From: Mycobacterium sp. IDR2000157661
GTDB taxonomy: Bacteria > Actinomycetota > Actinomycetes > Mycobacteriales > Mycobacteriaceae
DNA length: 64,000 nucleotides
Assembly (NCBI RefSeq): GCF_022317005.1
Contig: NZ_CP081006.1
Location: forward strand, 3,720,001-3,784,000
Reading direction: 5' to 3'
The translations under genes and the position numbers were made by a program. Positions 34,359-42,914 of the stretch are shown here, piece after piece. How positions within the stretch are numbered: the first letter of the stretch is position 1; every line of letters starts with the position of its first letter. Under the pieces are notes generated by a model that had not been told where the DNA came from, made no database searches, and worked only from the letters and a program-made list of their open reading frames with translations.

Positions 34359-34375
34359 GGATTCCTTCGTAATCC
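34359..34375. promoter_or_regulatory. Short inverted repeat upstream of potA
   Basis: GGATT-(7)-AATCC forms 5-bp inverted arms about 104 bp upstream of the potA start, in an AT-richer 287-bp spacer between potA and the divergent SRPBCC gene. It may be an operator or part of the pot promoter. No convincing -10/-35 pair could be assigned, and nothing else is seen in this spacer. Confidence 0.3.
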
Positions 34376-34542
34376 GTGGAGATACCGCGAGATTCCGCTG
34401 GACAGTCGTGCGCGAAACCGGCCGGCCGGCGGGGCCGGCTGGAGCGACGCAGCGCGTGTCGGACCATTTTTTCAGTCCCCACGGCCGTTGATCGGTGGAA
34501 ACGCCGTTTACCTCGGCCGGGAAGCCGGGTAGTGCAATGGGC

Positions 34543-34971
34543 ATGGCAGCAGTGGACGTATCGGTGTCATCGGACCTCAGCCCCAAGGCGGCATGGGCGT
34601 TGGCCTCGGACCTCAGCCGGTTCGACGAGTGGCTGACCATCTTCGCCGGCTGGCGCAGCGAGGTGCCCGCCGACATCGAGGTCGGAACCTGTGTCTCGTC
34701 GCTGATCAAGGTGAAGGGGTTCCGCAACACCATCCACTGGCATGTCACCCGCTACGACGAGCCCAAGCAGATCGAGATGGTCGGCCGCGGCAGGCCCGGA
34801 ATTCGCATCGCGTTGACCCTGTGTGTCCGCGACGACGCCCCGGGTTCGACATTCCAGGTAGTCGCCGACCTGTCGGGCGGGCTGCTCAACACCCGCATCG
34901 GCAGGCTCGTCGCCAAAGTCATCGAGTCCGACGTCCGCAAGTCCGTCGCGAACCTGGCCGCGTTGCGCTGA
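34543..34971 (+). CDS. SRPBCC protein of the Rv0910-like family
   Basis: A 142-aa START-like (SRPBCC) fold protein, with ALASDLSRFDEWLTIFAGWRSEVPADIEVGT and VKGFRNTIHWHVTRYDEPKQIEMVGRG. It resembles the mycobacterial family containing Rv0910, reported as the toxin of the Rv0909-Rv0910 pair. No small antitoxin gene precedes it, so here it is more likely a ligand-binding or stand-alone member. ATG 34543 is chosen over 34537 and 34495. It converges exactly (0-bp gap) with the MFS gene. Confidence 0.75.
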   Translation: MAAVDVSVSSDLSPKAAWALASDLSRFDEWLTIFAGWRSEVPADIEVGTCVSSLIKVKGFRNTIHWHVTRYDEPKQIEMVGRGRPGIRIALTLCVRDDAPGSTFQVVADLSGGLLNTRIGRLVAKVIESDVRKSVANLAALR

Positions 34972-36450
34972 TCAGCCCCATTCGTGGTTCATGGCGCGGG
35001 TTTCGCACCGCGCCTCGACGGAGTCGATGGGTTGTGGCCGCGGTCGCGACAGCGCGATCAGGACCATCGCGAGCACCGCGGTCACCGCGCCGCCGAGGAA
35101 GATGACGAAGAAACTGCTCTCCTGCGGCACGGTCGTACCGCCGACGGTCCGGCTGAGCAGCACGGCGACCAGGGCGGCCGCGGTGGAACTGCCTATGGTG
35201 CGGGCGATGGCGTTCATGCTCGTCGCCACCCCGGTCTCGGCGGCGTCGACCTCGCTGACCACCAGTGCGGGCAGCGCGCCGTAACCCAGGCTGATGTAGG
35301 CGTTGGCCAGGATCCCGGCGACGATCACCTGCCAGGCCTTGTCGTGTGCGAATGCGATGAACAGAAACCCGGCGATTCCGGCGAGCGCGGCCACCACCAG
35401 CACCGGTCGAGCGCCGTAGCGGTCGATGAACCGGCCGCTGACCAGCGCGATCAGGAAGCCGGCGACAGCGCCTGGCAGCAGGTAGACGACGCTGGCCTGC
35501 AGCACCGTCGCTCCGAAGCCGTAACCACCTGCCTCCCTTGGCATCTGGACGAATTGCGTCAACCCGAGGAACGCGAAGTACAGTCCCATTCCGACGAAGA
35601 CGGTGGCGAGGTTGGTGAGCAGGATCGGCCGGCGGGCCAGCATCGTCGTCGACACCAGGGGCCGGCGAGCGCGCCGCTCCCACCACCACCATCCGATCAG
35701 GATCACCAGCCCACCCGCGGCGCAACCGAGCGTCGCCGGTGATGACCAACCCCACGCCTGGCCCTGGGTGACCGCCAGCAGCAGCGTCGACAGGCCCGCG
35801 GCGAGGCCTGCCGCGCCCAGCCAGTCGATGGTCCCGTCGGAATGGCGCAGCCGTGGGGGCACCACCAGCAGCACGATCGCGATGACGACCACCGTGAACG
35901 CGGTGGTCAGCCAGAACACCCGGTGGTAGTCGGCACCGTCGCTCATCAGCAGCCCGACCACGACCAGGCCCGTTCCACCGCCGAAGCCCAGCGTGCCCGA
36001 CAGGACGGCCATCGCCGGCATGAGCCGGTTCGCCGGGAGCTCCTCGCGCAGGATCGCGATGCTGATGGGGTAGAGCGCATACGACGCTGCCTGCAGGACC
36101 CGGCCGACGATCAGCAGCGCCAGCGACGAGGTGACGGCGGCCAGCACCGAGCCGGCCAGGACGACCGCCAGCACCCACAGCAGGACCCGTCGCTTGCTGT
36201 GCAGGTCGGCCAGGCGTCCGATCAACGGGGTGGCGGCCACGGCGGCGAGCAGATTCGCGGTGACGGCCCAGCTCACGCCGATGATGGAGGCGTCGAGCTG
36301 GTCGGCGATGATACCGAGCACGGGGACCACCGCGGTCTGCAGAACCGCGACGGTGAGCACGACGATCGACAGACCGGCGACCAGCAGTCTCGGCGACGTG
36401 ACCGGCGCGTGGCTCGTGGCCTGGGGCCGTGACGCGTCGGTGTCGACCAC
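34972..36450 (-). CDS. MFS transporter, DHA2/14-TMS drug exporter type
   Basis: A 492-aa permease with about 14 hydrophobic segments. Motif A-like GRLADLHSKRRVLLW lies between TM2 and TM3, and IGVSWAVTANLLAAVAATPLIG and LSGTLGFGGGTGLVVVGLL (motif C-like) are typical of DHA2 multidrug exporters. It probably exports a hydrophobic compound using the proton gradient. It is last in the merR-hydrolase-MFS operon (15-bp gap after the hydrolase), so its expression is likely inducible through the MerR regulator. Confidence 0.88.
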   Translation of the reverse strand: MVDTDASRPQATSHAPVTSPRLLVAGLSIVVLTVAVLQTAVVPVLGIIADQLDASIIGVSWAVTANLLAAVAATPLIGRLADLHSKRRVLLWVLAVVLAGSVLAAVTSSLALLIVGRVLQAASYALYPISIAILREELPANRLMPAMAVLSGTLGFGGGTGLVVVGLLMSDGADYHRVFWLTTAFTVVVIAIVLLVVPPRLRHSDGTIDWLGAAGLAAGLSTLLLAVTQGQAWGWSSPATLGCAAGGLVILIGWWWWERRARRPLVSTTMLARRPILLTNLATVFVGMGLYFAFLGLTQFVQMPREAGGYGFGATVLQASVVYLLPGAVAGFLIALVSGRFIDRYGARPVLVVAALAGIAGFLFIAFAHDKAWQVIVAGILANAYISLGYGALPALVVSEVDAAETGVATSMNAIARTIGSSTAAALVAVLLSRTVGGTTVPQESSFFVIFLGGAVTAVLAMVLIALSRPRPQPIDSVEARCETRAMNHEWG

Positions 36451-36465
36451 GGCCCGCTCCGATCG

Positions 36466-37371
36466 TTAGCTCATCTTCGGTTCCTCGATTATGGCCGGTC
36501 GGTCCTCGGGTCCGGGGGGAGGGCCGGTGCGCCCGCTGGTGCTGATGAAGTCGTCGAGCAACTCGGCTACCTCGGTGGGCCGTTCCACGTGTGGGAAGTG
36601 ACCGACGCCTTCGAGCACCTCCAGCCGGCTGTCCGGCCTGAACTGCTGCGCGACGTATGCGTGGTCGACCGGGATGATCCGGTCCTGGTCGCCCCAGATC
36701 GCCATGATCGGCGTCTCTGCGGCGATGTGCAGCCGATTCAGGGCGCTGACCGCCTGGCCGCGGTAGTCGACGACCGAGCGCAGCGTGCGCAGGAACGCGT
36801 GGCGCGTCTGCGCGTCGGCCAGCGAGGAGTAGGCGCTCCACATCTCGGCGCCTCGGGGCGATTGGATCCCGGCGGTCGAGAACCAGTTGCGCAACCTGTT
36901 GCCTGCTGCCAGGACGGCCTGCGGCGCGATGATCGGGAGCAGGAACTCGGCCCCCGGCGCCGACAGCAGTCGAAGCGTCCAGCCCACATCGGGCCCCAGC
37001 CCGCCGCTACTGATCAGCACCAGCCGTTGGCAGTAGTCCGGGTGCTGGTAGACGAACTGCATGGCCACTCCGCCGCCGAGCGACTGTCCGACGATCGTCG
37101 CGCGGGTGACACCGAGCTCGTCGAGCAGATCACGCAGCCACACCGCGAACGCGCCAAGCGAGTAGTCGCTTCGCGGCTTGTCGGAGCGACCGTGCCCCAG
37201 CAGGTCCGGCGCGACGACCCGGTACTTGCGCGACAGCTGCGGCATCACCGCCCGCCAGGTCTCCGAGCTGCCGGCCATGCCGTGGATGAGCAGCACCGTT
37301 TCCTCGCCGCTGCCGGCGTCGCGGTATGCGACGCGATCGCCGTGTAGTTCCAGGTACTTGAGCTCGATCAT
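36466..37371 (-). CDS. Alpha/beta hydrolase
   Basis: A 301-aa alpha/beta hydrolase. Oxyanion region LLIHGMAGSSETW, DLLGHGRSDKP, nucleophile elbow VGQSLGGGVAM (Ser about 106), acid in IWGDQDRIIP and His in GVGHFPHVERP. It resembles Rv2715-type esterases or epoxide-hydrolase-like proteins; the substrate is unknown. Its ATG overlaps the merR stop by 4 bp, and an MFS exporter follows, so it may act on the same compound that the regulator senses and the transporter exports. Confidence 0.88.
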   Translation of the reverse strand: MIELKYLELHGDRVAYRDAGSGEETVLLIHGMAGSSETWRAVMPQLSRKYRVVAPDLLGHGRSDKPRSDYSLGAFAVWLRDLLDELGVTRATIVGQSLGGGVAMQFVYQHPDYCQRLVLISSGGLGPDVGWTLRLLSAPGAEFLLPIIAPQAVLAAGNRLRNWFSTAGIQSPRGAEMWSAYSSLADAQTRHAFLRTLRSVVDYRGQAVSALNRLHIAAETPIMAIWGDQDRIIPVDHAYVAQQFRPDSRLEVLEGVGHFPHVERPTEVAELLDDFISTSGRTGPPPGPEDRPAIIEEPKMS

Positions 37372-37877
37372 GTGGACCCTCCGCCCTCGTGTGAACTGCC
37401 TACCCCGAAATGGTTGCGGTTATCGCCGAATCGCTCGACCGGCAGGTCGGCGCCGTCACGGTGTTCGGCGGCCAGTTGCTCGACCGACATGCCGTCCAGC
37501 AGGCGGTCCAGGGCGCCGGTCATCGTCGGACACTCCCGAGCCGGGTGATCGGCCGGGCAGTGCAGCGCATGGGTCAAAAACTGCTGCGCGCCGCGCGCCT
37601 GGGCGATGACCTCTTCCAGATGGCCGATGTGCTGCTCGACGATAGCGCGCCACTGTGGGCTGGGGGCGTCGAGGACCGCGGCGGCGGTGTCGAGTGGCAG
37701 GCCGAGACGACCGAAGATCTTCAGGAACGCCAGCCGGCGAAGCTCGTCGCGTCCGTACATGCGCCGGCCCGCCACCCGTGACGACGGGGACACCAGCCCG
37801 CGCTCGTCGTAGTAGCGCAGCGCCGACGACGTCATCTGCAGGCGCGCGGCCGCCTCACCGATCGGGATGGGGTCCAC
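37368..37877 (-). CDS. MerR-family transcriptional regulator
   Basis: A 169-aa regulator. The N-terminal winged helix is IGEAAARLQMTSSALRYYDERGLVSPSSRVAGRRMYGRDELRRLAFLKIFGRLGLPLDTAA, followed by a dimerisation helix (VEQHIGHLEEVIAQARGAQQFL). A Cys-containing C-terminus (HALHCPADHPARECPTM) could bind metal or sense redox, as in SoxR/MerR-like sensors. GTG 37877 coincides with the predicted transcription start, giving a leaderless message. It heads a coupled operon with the hydrolase and exporter, and faces a methyltransferase gene across a palindrome. Confidence 0.87.
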   Translation of the reverse strand: MDPIPIGEAAARLQMTSSALRYYDERGLVSPSSRVAGRRMYGRDELRRLAFLKIFGRLGLPLDTAAAVLDAPSPQWRAIVEQHIGHLEEVIAQARGAQQFLTHALHCPADHPARECPTMTGALDRLLDGMSVEQLAAEHRDGADLPVERFGDNRNHFGVGSSHEGGGST

Positions 37878-37883
37878 CCCGCC

Positions 37884-37916
37884 ATTTGACTTCAAGTCGA
37901 CTTGAACCGGCAAGCT
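37884..37916. promoter_or_regulatory. MerR operator with symmetric divergent leaderless promoters
   Basis: TTCAAGTCGACTTGAA (37891-37906) is a perfect 16-bp palindrome. Rightward, TTGACT (37886-37891) is a -35 with a 19-bp spacer to CAAGCT (37911-37916), and the start site falls 7 bases on, at the methyltransferase ATG (37923). Leftward, TTGCCG (37913-37908) and TCAAAT (37889-37884) with an 18-bp spacer put the start at the merR GTG (37877). A dyad between over-spaced -35 and -10 elements is the classic MerR activation geometry. Confidence 0.75.
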
Positions 37917-37922
37917 CGGACC

Positions 37923-38537
37923 ATGGATTACTCCGCGGCGCTTCCGGTCAATCACCACGCCGACCACCCCGGGTTCTCCGGAGTGACGGGTGCGCTGTTC
38001 GCCCTTGTGTTCCTGGCTGTCGGTCGTGCCAACGCCCGATTGGCCGTCGACGCCGCCGGCGTGACCGGCGACGACCGCGTCGTCGACATCGGTTGTGGCC
38101 CCGGCGAAGCGGTGCGGCAGGCCGCGCGCCGCGGTGCGGCGGCAACCGGTGTCGATCCCGCACAGGCGATGTTGCGCACAGCGAGGCTGTTCAGCCGCGG
38201 CGACACCGTCGAGTTCAAGCAGGGCACCGCCGAGCACGTGCCGTTGCCCGACGGCTGCGCCTCGGTGGTGTGGTCGCTGGCGACGGTGCACCACTGGAAG
38301 GACGTTGGCGCCGGCCTGCGTGAGGCGTACCGGCTGCTGGTCCCCACGGGCAGGTTGCTGGCCGTTGAACGTCAGTCGCCACCGGCCGCGACGGGGCTGG
38401 CCAGCCACGGGTGGACCCGCGGGCAGGCCGAATCCTTTGCCGCACAGTGCCGGTCGGCTGGCTTCGAAGCGGTCGAGGTAGTGGGTCGCACGGCCGGGCG
38501 CCGCGACGTGTGGGTGGTGCGAGCCAAAAGGCCCTGA
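37923..38537 (+). CDS. Class I SAM-dependent methyltransferase
   Basis: A 204-aa methyltransferase: SAM-binding motif I VVDIGCGPGEAVRQAARRG (residues about 45-63), motif II GVDPAQAM, then the methyltransferase-11-type VPLPDGCASVVWSLATVHHWKDVGAGLREAYRLLVPTGRLL. The substrate is unknown. It is divergent from the MerR regulator across a palindromic operator, so it is likely co-regulated with the hydrolase and exporter, perhaps modifying the same toxic compound. Start ATG 37923 fits a leaderless transcript. Confidence 0.87.
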   Translation: MDYSAALPVNHHADHPGFSGVTGALFALVFLAVGRANARLAVDAAGVTGDDRVVDIGCGPGEAVRQAARRGAAATGVDPAQAMLRTARLFSRGDTVEFKQGTAEHVPLPDGCASVVWSLATVHHWKDVGAGLREAYRLLVPTGRLLAVERQSPPAATGLASHGWTRGQAESFAAQCRSAGFEAVEVVGRTAGRRDVWVVRAKRP

Positions 38538-38550
38538 GTTCGACCGCTTG

Positions 38551-38581
38551 ACGATCGGCTTGTACCGTACTAGTCGATCGT
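38551..38581. promoter_or_regulatory. Inverted repeat upstream of the SDR gene
   Basis: ACGATCG (38551-38557) and CGATCGT (38575-38581) are perfect 7-bp arms with a 17-base spacer, lying over a TTGACG -35-like element (38548-38553). It ends just before AAAGGAGG, the ribosome site of the SDR gene. A TetR-type operator is possible; no regulator gene is adjacent. Confidence 0.35.
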
Positions 38582-38600
38582 AAAGGAGGCTGACGGGTCC

Positions 38601-39308
38601 ATGGCGAGGAGAACAGCGGTCGTCACGGGTGGCGGTTCGGGGATCGGGCGCGCCGTGGTGGACCGGTTGCGCGCCGACGGATACGACGTCGGAGTAGTCG
38701 ATCTGAGCCCGGGTGACGACGATTTAGCCTACGCCGCCGACGTGACCGACCGGGCGCAGGTGGACGCCGCCCTCGCGATGGTCCGCAGCCGACTTGGACC
38801 GATCTCGATCCTGGTCAACGCCGCCGGCCTCGACGGGTTCCGCAAGTTCACCGACATCACCTTCGAGCAGTGGCAGCGCGTCATCGACGTCAACCTCAAC
38901 GGCGTCTTCCACTGCGTCCAGGCCGCGCTTCCCGACATGCTGGCCGGAGGCTGGGGCCGCATCGTCAACATCTCGTCATCGAGCACCCACTCCGGTGCGC
39001 CGTACATGGCGCACTATGTCGCGGCGAAGTCGGCGGTGAACGGGTTGACCAAGACTCTGGCGCTCGAATTGGGCTCCGCCGGGGTCACGGTCAACGCGGT
39101 ACCGCCCGGATTCATCGACACCCCGATGCTGCGCGCCGCCGAAGCCCGCGGCGACCTCGGCGATATCCAGGCCACCATCGACGCCACTCCCGTGCGACGG
39201 ATCGGCCGACCAGAGGACATCGCGGCGGCGTGCGCGTTCCTCGTCTCGGAGGAGGCCGGCTACATCACTGGACAGCTCGTGGGCGTCAACGGCGGGCGCA
39301 ACACCTAG
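38601..39308 (+). CDS. Short-chain dehydrogenase/reductase (FabG-like)
   Basis: A 235-aa Rossmann-fold SDR. Cofactor loop VVTGGGSGIGRAV (residues about 7-19), DVTDRAQVDAAL, NAAGLDGF, Ser in NISSSSTHSG, catalytic YVAAKSA and the PPGFIDTPML segment. The Asp at the end of beta2 (VVDLS) favours NAD(H) over NADP(H). The substrate may be a 3-hydroxyacyl-CoA, a steroid or another alcohol. A GGAGG site sits 11 bases before the ATG. The thioesterase-like gene follows after 37 bp, so an acyl-CoA context is plausible. Confidence 0.9.
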   Translation: MARRTAVVTGGGSGIGRAVVDRLRADGYDVGVVDLSPGDDDLAYAADVTDRAQVDAALAMVRSRLGPISILVNAAGLDGFRKFTDITFEQWQRVIDVNLNGVFHCVQAALPDMLAGGWGRIVNISSSSTHSGAPYMAHYVAAKSAVNGLTKTLALELGSAGVTVNAVPPGFIDTPMLRAAEARGDLGDIQATIDATPVRRIGRPEDIAAACAFLVSEEAGYITGQLVGVNGGRNT

Positions 39309-39345
39309 GCGGAGACCGTCCAACAGGCTGTGCGAGGATCGCGGA

Positions 39346-40167
39346 ATGCCTGACGAAGCGGCGCATTTCACGCCAACGGACGACGACGCCTTCATGCCGA
39401 CGCGGTTCGCCCAGAGCCACTGGGGCGACGACCACCTCAACGGCCCCGCCGTCGTCGGTCTGGCTGCCCGAGCGTTGGAGGATCACTGCGGGTCAGCAGA
39501 GTTCATGCCGGCCCGGTTCACCGCCGATCTGTTCCGCGCGGCGCGTACGGCGCGCACCACCGTCGACGTGAGGGTGGTTCGCGACGGGCGGCGGGTCCGT
39601 AACGCGGAATGCGATGTGCTGCAGGACGGTCGAGCGGTAGCGCGGGCGACGCTGGTCCAATACCGGCGATCGTCGGCACCGCCGGGCCGACAGTGGGCCG
39701 CCCCGGCAGCCGCCATCACCCCTCCGGTCCCCGACGACGAACTGGCACCCTTTGTCGGCAGTGACGACGGCGGCTGGACACGTTCGCCCGGCACACACCA
39801 GAACGCCTCACGTAAGCGCTTCTTCAATGACGGCATCGACATCGTTGCCGGAGAGCAGCTGTCCGCGTTCGTCAGGGCGGTGATGCTCGCCGAATCCACC
39901 AGCCTCGTCACCAATCTCGGCACCGAAGGTATCGGCTACATCAACGGCGACCTGACCGTCGCGCTGTCGCGGCTGCCCCTCGACAGGTGGCTGATGGTGC
40001 AGGCCGACAGCCACTTGGCCTGCGACGGCGTGGCCGTGGGAACCGCGACACTGTTCGATCGACGTGGCGCGTTCGGGTCGGGCATGGTGACGGCGGTGGC
40101 GAACCCGGCGGCGCAGATCGACTTCAGCCGACAGGCTTTCCCCAGGAATGGCCTGAATTACGAGTAG
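39346..40167 (+). CDS. Acyl-CoA thioesterase-like double-hotdog protein
   Basis: A 273-aa protein resembling the TesB-like acyl-CoA thioesterase domain family in actinobacteria: THWGDDHLNGPAVVGLAAR-type opening (SHWGDDHLNGPAVVGLAARA), RFTADLFRAARTARTTVDVRVVRDGRRVRNAECDVLQDG in the first hotdog, and a second hotdog with LTVALSRLPLDRWLMVQADSHLACDGVAVGTATLFDRRGAFG. It probably hydrolyses or binds acyl-CoA. It lies immediately after the SDR on the same strand. Confidence 0.8.
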   Translation: MPDEAAHFTPTDDDAFMPTRFAQSHWGDDHLNGPAVVGLAARALEDHCGSAEFMPARFTADLFRAARTARTTVDVRVVRDGRRVRNAECDVLQDGRAVARATLVQYRRSSAPPGRQWAAPAAAITPPVPDDELAPFVGSDDGGWTRSPGTHQNASRKRFFNDGIDIVAGEQLSAFVRAVMLAESTSLVTNLGTEGIGYINGDLTVALSRLPLDRWLMVQADSHLACDGVAVGTATLFDRRGAFGSGMVTAVANPAAQIDFSRQAFPRNGLNYE

Positions 40168-40207
40168 TGCGAACGCATTTGTCGGTGCTGGTTGGCAGAA
40201 TACGGTT

Positions 40208-41491
40208 ATGTCCTCGACCGCCGTCTCCGACGCTTCCGATGCTTCGGTGTTGCCGAAGGAGCGGTTGGCGGTGTTGTTCGAGGAGGTGGCGCAGTTGTGT
40301 GGGCAGCGCAACGCCATCGATGGGCGGCTGGTGCAGATCGTGGCCGAGATCGACCGCGACGGGTTGTGGGGTATGACCGGGGTGCGCTCGTTGGCGGGGT
40401 TGGTGGCCTGGAAGACCGGCTGCACCGAGGCCAACGCCAAGACCATGGCCGCGATCGCGGCCCGCTGTGAGGAGTTCCCCCGCTGCACCCAAGCCCTTGC
40501 CGAGGGCCGGTTGTCACTGGATCAGGTCGGGGTGATCGCCCAGAAAGCCGGTGCGGGCTCTGATGCCCACTACGTCGAGTTGGCCGGTGTGGCCACCGTC
40601 AGCCAGCTGCGCAAAGCGATCAGTTTGGAACCGCGCCCCGAGCCTGAACCCGCACCGCGGCGCGGATCTGAGCGCTCGATCACCAAGACCTCCGATGCCC
40701 ACGGGGCGTGTTATCGGATCCGGTTGTCGCACCCGGATGCGGCCACGTTCGACGCCGCCCTGCAGTCGCACCACGAGGCGCTCATCGGTGAGTGGAAACG
40801 CGACCACAACGACGACAAGCACAGTGCTGGCGAGCACAGTGCTGGCGGCGGTCAGGTGCCGCCGTTTCCCACCGTCGGGGACGGGTTCATGCGGCTGGTG
40901 GAGGCCGGCTGGGACGCCGAAGCCGCCCGGCGCCCCCACCACGCGCACACCACGGTGATCGTGCATCTCGATGTCGACAAACGCGCCGCGGCGCTGCACC
41001 TGGGTCCGCTGCTCACCGACGCCGAACGCCGATACCTGACCTGTGATGCCACCTACCAAACCTGGTTCGACAAAGACGGGCAGACCCTGGGCTGTGGGCG
41101 CACCACCCGCCAGATCAGCCGCCGGCTGCGCCGCGCACTGGAGTTCCGCCATCGCACCTGCGCGGTGCCCGGCTGCGGGGCCACCCGCGCTCTGCACGCC
41201 CACCACATCATCCACTGGGAAGACGGCGGAGCGACCGAACTCGACAACCTGGTGCTGGTCTGTCCCTACCACCACCGCATGCACCACCGCGGCCTGATCA
41301 CCATCCTCGGACCCGCACCAGCGATCACCGTGCTCGACGACGACGGCGAGCCCCTGCACCCCGGATCCCTGGCGCGCCCACCCACACAACCCCCACCGAT
41401 GGTGCCCCCATACCCCGGACCCCTGGGCGAACGCGCCCAATGGTGGTGGTACGACCCCTACCAGCCCCAACCACCACCAACGAACAACTAG
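40208..41491 (+). CDS. 13E12/DUF222 HNH endonuclease-domain protein
   Basis: A 427-aa member of the mycobacterial 13E12 repeat family. A DUF222 region (about residues 20-250) is followed by an HNH domain: CAVPGCGATRALHAHHIIHWEDGGATELDNLVLVCPYHHRMHHRG, with both Zn-binding CxxC pairs and the HH..N..H catalytic residues. The C-terminus is Pro-rich. Function is unknown; copies are numerous in mycobacterial genomes and serve as integration targets for some prophages. An exact 15-bp tandem duplication lies at 40818-40847. Confidence 0.9.
   Translation: MSSTAVSDASDASVLPKERLAVLFEEVAQLCGQRNAIDGRLVQIVAEIDRDGLWGMTGVRSLAGLVAWKTGCTEANAKTMAAIAARCEEFPRCTQALAEGRLSLDQVGVIAQKAGAGSDAHYVELAGVATVSQLRKAISLEPRPEPEPAPRRGSERSITKTSDAHGACYRIRLSHPDAATFDAALQSHHEALIGEWKRDHNDDKHSAGEHSAGGGQVPPFPTVGDGFMRLVEAGWDAEAARRPHHAHTTVIVHLDVDKRAAALHLGPLLTDAERRYLTCDATYQTWFDKDGQTLGCGRTTRQISRRLRRALEFRHRTCAVPGCGATRALHAHHIIHWEDGGATELDNLVLVCPYHHRMHHRGLITILGPAPAITVLDDDGEPLHPGSLARPPTQPPPMVPPYPGPLGERAQWWWYDPYQPQPPPTNN
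40818..40847 (+). repeat. 15-bp tandem duplication in the HNH gene
   Basis: AGCACAGTGCTGGCG occurs twice in a row without mismatch, encoding EHSAG-type repeats (HSAGEHSAGG) between DUF222 and the HNH domain. Because it is a multiple of 3, the frame is preserved. It looks like recent slippage in a flexible linker. Confidence 0.85.
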
Positions 41492-41580
41492 CGACCCAGC
41501 GCGAAAATCTCTGCCGTACACCCAATTCGGCACGCTGCTGTTCATCGACTCAGGGTCTCAAGTACGCGGGATCGACGCGA

Positions 41581-42381
41581 TCACCAGCCGCTGTTGTTGC
41601 CGTTCCGGTTCCGAGTCGCCGGGTTCTCGATCGGACCGCGCCTGTCGGGTGCGACGCTGATCGGCGCGCGTGTCACATCGATTTCGGGCTTATTCGACTG
41701 TGACGGAGATGAATTCCGCGGCGGGTAGTACGGCGTGTAGCCCGGCGCACTGTCCTGCACTGACGCGGGTGGCGGGGGAGCGGGCGGCGGCGGAGGAGGC
41801 GGCGGAGCTACAGCGGGAACACTCGTCAGTGTCGGCTGTACGCCGGGCGGTGACGGTGGTGCGCTGCTGGGCGCGGCGCTCGACGAGGGTGCCGGTGCGC
41901 CGTCGGTCGATCCGTCGGGCCCGGCTGAATCGCTTCGCAGCACCATCGGCACGATCGCGAGCAGCAGCGCCGCGGCCGCCAAGAGCAGCAGCGCGGTCAA
42001 CGCCGCCTTCGTGCGGTACCACGGATTGCGCGCGGGCTTGAACGTCAGGGTGCCGACGATCGCAATGCCGGCGGGGCGCTCGATGAACGGGTGAGCGTAG
42101 CTCGTTGGGCGGGGCTCGTCCCACGAGTCGGCTTCGACCGCCGCTCGCGGTGGGTCAGCGAAGGCCGTGAAGTCGGCCAGGTCGTCCGCGGGCGCGGCGC
42201 CGATGTCATCGGAGGTGAGCGGAATCGGCTCGGTGATCGGATCGTGGGCGGTGTCGCGGACGTGGATGGCCTCGGCACCATCGTGGTGGACCTCGTACCC
42301 GGCATCATACCGGGCGTCGTCGGTCGGCTCGACCGGGATTTCTTCCAGGTCCCAGCCCCACAGGGCCCCGCGCTCGGCCAT
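41581..42381 (-). CDS. Single-pass membrane protein with Pro-rich exterior
   Basis: A 266-aa protein of unknown family. The first 130 residues are acidic and cytoplasmic (GWDLEEIPVEPTDDARYD...). One transmembrane helix follows (about 128-148, LTALLLLAAAALLLAIVPMVL). The exterior part is Ser/Pro-rich with long runs of Pro (VAPPPPPPPPAPPPP) and an Asn-rich end, like a wall-spanning stalk. It is the third gene of a minus-strand series kinase-134aa-this gene, so it may be a substrate or partner of the kinase. Confidence 0.72.
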   Translation of the reverse strand: MAERGALWGWDLEEIPVEPTDDARYDAGYEVHHDGAEAIHVRDTAHDPITEPIPLTSDDIGAAPADDLADFTAFADPPRAAVEADSWDEPRPTSYAHPFIERPAGIAIVGTLTFKPARNPWYRTKAALTALLLLAAAALLLAIVPMVLRSDSAGPDGSTDGAPAPSSSAAPSSAPPSPPGVQPTLTSVPAVAPPPPPPPPAPPPPASVQDSAPGYTPYYPPRNSSPSQSNKPEIDVTRAPISVAPDRRGPIENPATRNRNGNNSGW

Positions 42382-42451
42382 GCGAGGATGCTACGCGCCG
42401 GCGTGTGAGAACACCGTGCCCCTCCAGCAGCTCGCCACATCCTGATGCACG

Positions 42452-42856
42452 TCAGGAATCTCGCTGATCGGACCGGGATTTCGGTGAGCGCCTCCGCGTG
42501 GGGGACTCCGTCGTGCGAGTCGACAGCCGCGTCAGCGCCGACACGCCTGGCACGGTGGAGACCGCCTGGTACACCTCATTGCCCGTCGCGACGAGTGCCT
42601 CCAGTTGAGGCAACAGAGCGTCCATGGTCCGGAGCATCGGATCGGCCAAAGCCAGGTACCGTTCGGCACGGTCGATGGCCGTGTTGAGGCGCTCGGTCGC
42701 CGTGGCCAGGTTCTCGATCAGGTCGGGCAGCTGGCCGGCGAGTTGGAGCGATGCCGGTGGGATGCGCATCGCATCGCTCGCGACGGACTGGGCTGTCTCG
42801 GCCGCCGCCTGTGCGGCCGCCACCACATCTTTCGGGCTGGGGACTTTCTTGCTCAT
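42452..42856 (-). CDS. 134-aa helical protein, paralogue A
   Basis: A small Ala-rich helical protein. Conserved core: PSPKDVVAAAQAAAETAQSV, IPPASLQLAGQLPDLIENLATATERLN, RAERYLALADPMLRTMDALLPQLEALVATGNEVYQAV. It ends in a basic, Ser/Thr/Arg-rich tail (TESPTRRRSPKSRSDQ) that could be a phosphorylation target. The pattern of amphipathic helices is phasin-like, but no function is known. A paralogue of identical length lies at 51666-52070. It sits 58 bp downstream of the kinase on the same strand. Confidence 0.75.
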   Translation of the reverse strand: MSKKVPSPKDVVAAAQAAAETAQSVASDAMRIPPASLQLAGQLPDLIENLATATERLNTAIDRAERYLALADPMLRTMDALLPQLEALVATGNEVYQAVSTVPGVSALTRLSTRTTESPTRRRSPKSRSDQRDS

Positions 42857-42914
42857 CTGGTCAACGATGCCGCACGTCTAGACCGCTGTCTGCGCATCGG
42901 CGGAGTAGACCCGC

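Noticed and set aside
40818..40847. CRISPR-like repeat
   Set aside because: Two adjacent 15-bp copies without spacers inside a coding region; no CRISPR array or cas gene was seen anywhere in the window.
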